NCBI RefSeq assembly: GCF_033115175.1
Contig: NC_084827.1
Location: forward strand, 24,980,001 to 25,044,000
DNA length: 64,000 nucleotides
From: Lepus europaeus
Lineage: Eukaryota; Chordata; Mammalia; Lagomorpha; Leporidae
Direction: 5' to 3'
Shown: in pieces, positions 62,512 to 64,000 of the stretch
Numbering within the stretch: the stretch's first letter is position 1
How the letters are laid out: every line of letters begins with the position of its first letter
Notes under the pieces: model-generated
Seen by the model: only the letters and a program-made list of their open reading frames with translations
What the model was told of the DNA's origin: nothing
Databases searched by the model: none
Made by a program: the position numbers and the translations under genes

Positions 62512-62775
62512 TTTTAAAATTTATTTTGAGGGACAAACAGCTCCAATTGCAGTTCGTTCTGCAAGTCCTGTAACACCGTTCGCTGAAGGTCAGAACTATA
62601 AACTGAGAACTCAATCCAGATCTCCCATATGGATAGCAGGAATGCAGTCACTTGAGCTATCACTGCTACTTCCCAAAGCCTGCGTTAGGAAGCTGGGTTT
62701 AGGAGTAGGAGGCCAGAGTGGAACCCAGGCATTCTCATAAGGGACGTGTCTGAACTGCTAGGCCAAACATCCTGC
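62512..62775 (-). repeat. CSINE, very diverged
   Basis: Only scattered blocks remain ('cttgagctatcactgctact', 'gcgttaggaagctggg', 'gctaggccaaacatcc'). Confidence 0.6.
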
Positions 62776-63881
62776 CGCTAGATCTTTCCTTGACATGTGT
62801 TCAGGAGGACACACTTAAATCAGCCTGTGGGCATTCATCTTGGCTCCCTTCTCCCATTTAGTTCAGACTAAACATTTCTCAAGAGCAGTTGGAGAACTTT
62901 ACATACTGGTTAGTGGGGAGAGTTAATGTCAGAATGACTATAAGCCAGGTGAATAGCAAGTTTTAATATGGTTACTTTTAGCTTTTACCTTAGAATCACC
63001 ACTAGTTCCTGTGTCATTCCCCTACCTCCCATTCCTAACAGAACTTGTTGTGTTCCCTTTTCCATTTCTTCTTTTCTCCACAACAAACTTTCTCTCATTT
63101 AACTATAATAAGGTGGTGGTTTATTTTTAATGAAGAAAATGTTGTCCTCATATAACTAAAGAAGTAGCAGCATTCAATTTCCTATTTACTTTCCTCATGT
63201 CTTCCCATCCAAGCTCCTGTCTCCAGAAAAAAAAAAAAAAAAAAAAAACAGCCTTGATCTCTGAATTCATTTTAGAAAAATATTTTCCGTTCTAAATATA
63301 GTATACTATGCCTTTTTTTAATCCAAGTACTCACTTTCCTTCTAATTACATTTAGTTTGTTATCATAGACTACATAGTTGATAAATGATTCTGTTATACA
63401 CATGGGATCTGAGTCTATAATTTTACTTTACTTTTAAAAATAACCATTTTGTGGTTCAAATTTATTTGGCTGTATTTCTTTAAATTTTCTATATAAATTA
63501 ATCAGTTTATTTTGTGATAAATGACAATATAAAACCACAGATGTACTTTAAAGTATAGGCAGGAGATATATAAGTGTTTGGTTACATGTATTTTGAATTC
63601 CTTCAATTCTTTTTTTATTCCATGTATTTAGTTCCTCAAATAGCACCTTGTCCAAATAAATACTCCAAAAAGAATGTTTGATGACAATGTTGTACTCCTG
63701 CTTTGTACTATCTGCTTTTTATTATCGGATGCTTAAAGGTAATCTAAATGTCCTGGCTGCTGTTAAACTTCTTTGAGAACCTTGTACAGAAATAGAAAGC
63801 TCTGAAACAATTTATTTTTTCCATTTGTGCTACTTCTATCCTGGTAATAGTTAGCATATGATCTTTAAAAACTTAAATACT
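62776..63881. other. intron 9, no feature recognised
   Basis: Contains a pure A tract of about 24 bases (63225-63248) with no recognisable SINE attached. Confidence 0.5.
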
Positions 63882-64000
63882 GGGCCAGCTCAATAGGCTA
63901 ATCCTCTGCCTGTGGCGCCGGCACACCAGGTTCTAGTCCCGGTCGGGGCGCCGGATTCTGTCCCGGTTGCCCCTCTTCCAGGCCAGCTCTCTGCTGTGGC
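63882..64000 (+). repeat. CSINE, young, cut by the window edge
   Basis: Sense orientation. The first bases are shortened ('gggccagctcaataggcta' in place of the usual GGCCGGCGCCG... head); the tRNA-like B box GGTTCTAGTCC is intact. Confidence 0.9.

Noticed and set aside
3759..64000. The regular array-like recurrence of CSINEs considered as a CRISPR-like or tandem array
   Set aside because: Spacing is irregular, orientation mixed, target duplications differ for each copy, and each is a dispersed retroposon.

Overview
The window is a piece of a mammalian nuclear genome, almost certainly a lagomorph (rabbit or hare). The main reason is that it is packed with C-repeat SINEs (CSINE), the tRNA-derived SINEs specific to lagomorphs. 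I count about 36 copies antisense and 9 sense to the gene. There is no bacterial, plasmid, phage or CRISPR content.

The window holds one protein-coding gene, on the + strand: WASL, encoding N-WASP (neural Wiskott-Aldrich syndrome protein), the actin-nucleation-promoting factor. A GC-rich CpG-island promoter and 5' UTR occupy about 1-1000, with the start codon at 563. Nine coding exons lie at 563-682, 37550-37684, 40550-40636, 41003-41099, 43834-43857, 50676-50844, 52246-52288, 54757-54910 and 60301-60818. All junctions are GT-AG, the frame is continuous, and they give exactly 449 codons. They encode in order the WH1 domain, the basic PIP2-binding patch, the CRIB/GTPase-binding domain, the long proline-rich region and both WH2 (V) motifs. 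The last exon(s), with the central/acidic Arp2/3-binding tail (about 56 residues if the protein has the usual ~505), lie beyond the right edge.

The rest (over 97%) is intron. Intron 1 is 36.9 kb and is a stack of antisense L1 fragments broken up by CSINEs. It also carries MIR, MER5A-like, Tigger-like and mariner remnants and one solo ERV LTR. Introns 2-8 are shorter and less crowded. The region from about 55 to 61 kb, around the proline-rich exon, is comparatively repeat-poor.

I found no undescribed biological system. The observations most worth a second look are a 24-nt in-frame microexon, two upstream ORFs, a pair of CTCF-like sites in intron 5, a solo LTR whose target duplication appears to have decayed by CpG deamination, a three-level nested retrotransposon, a mariner transposase fossil, and the strong antisense bias of the SINEs. 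Repeat family names come from recognition of consensus-like text, not from a database search; boundaries are usually good to about 10-20 bp, and exact where a target-site duplication is quoted.
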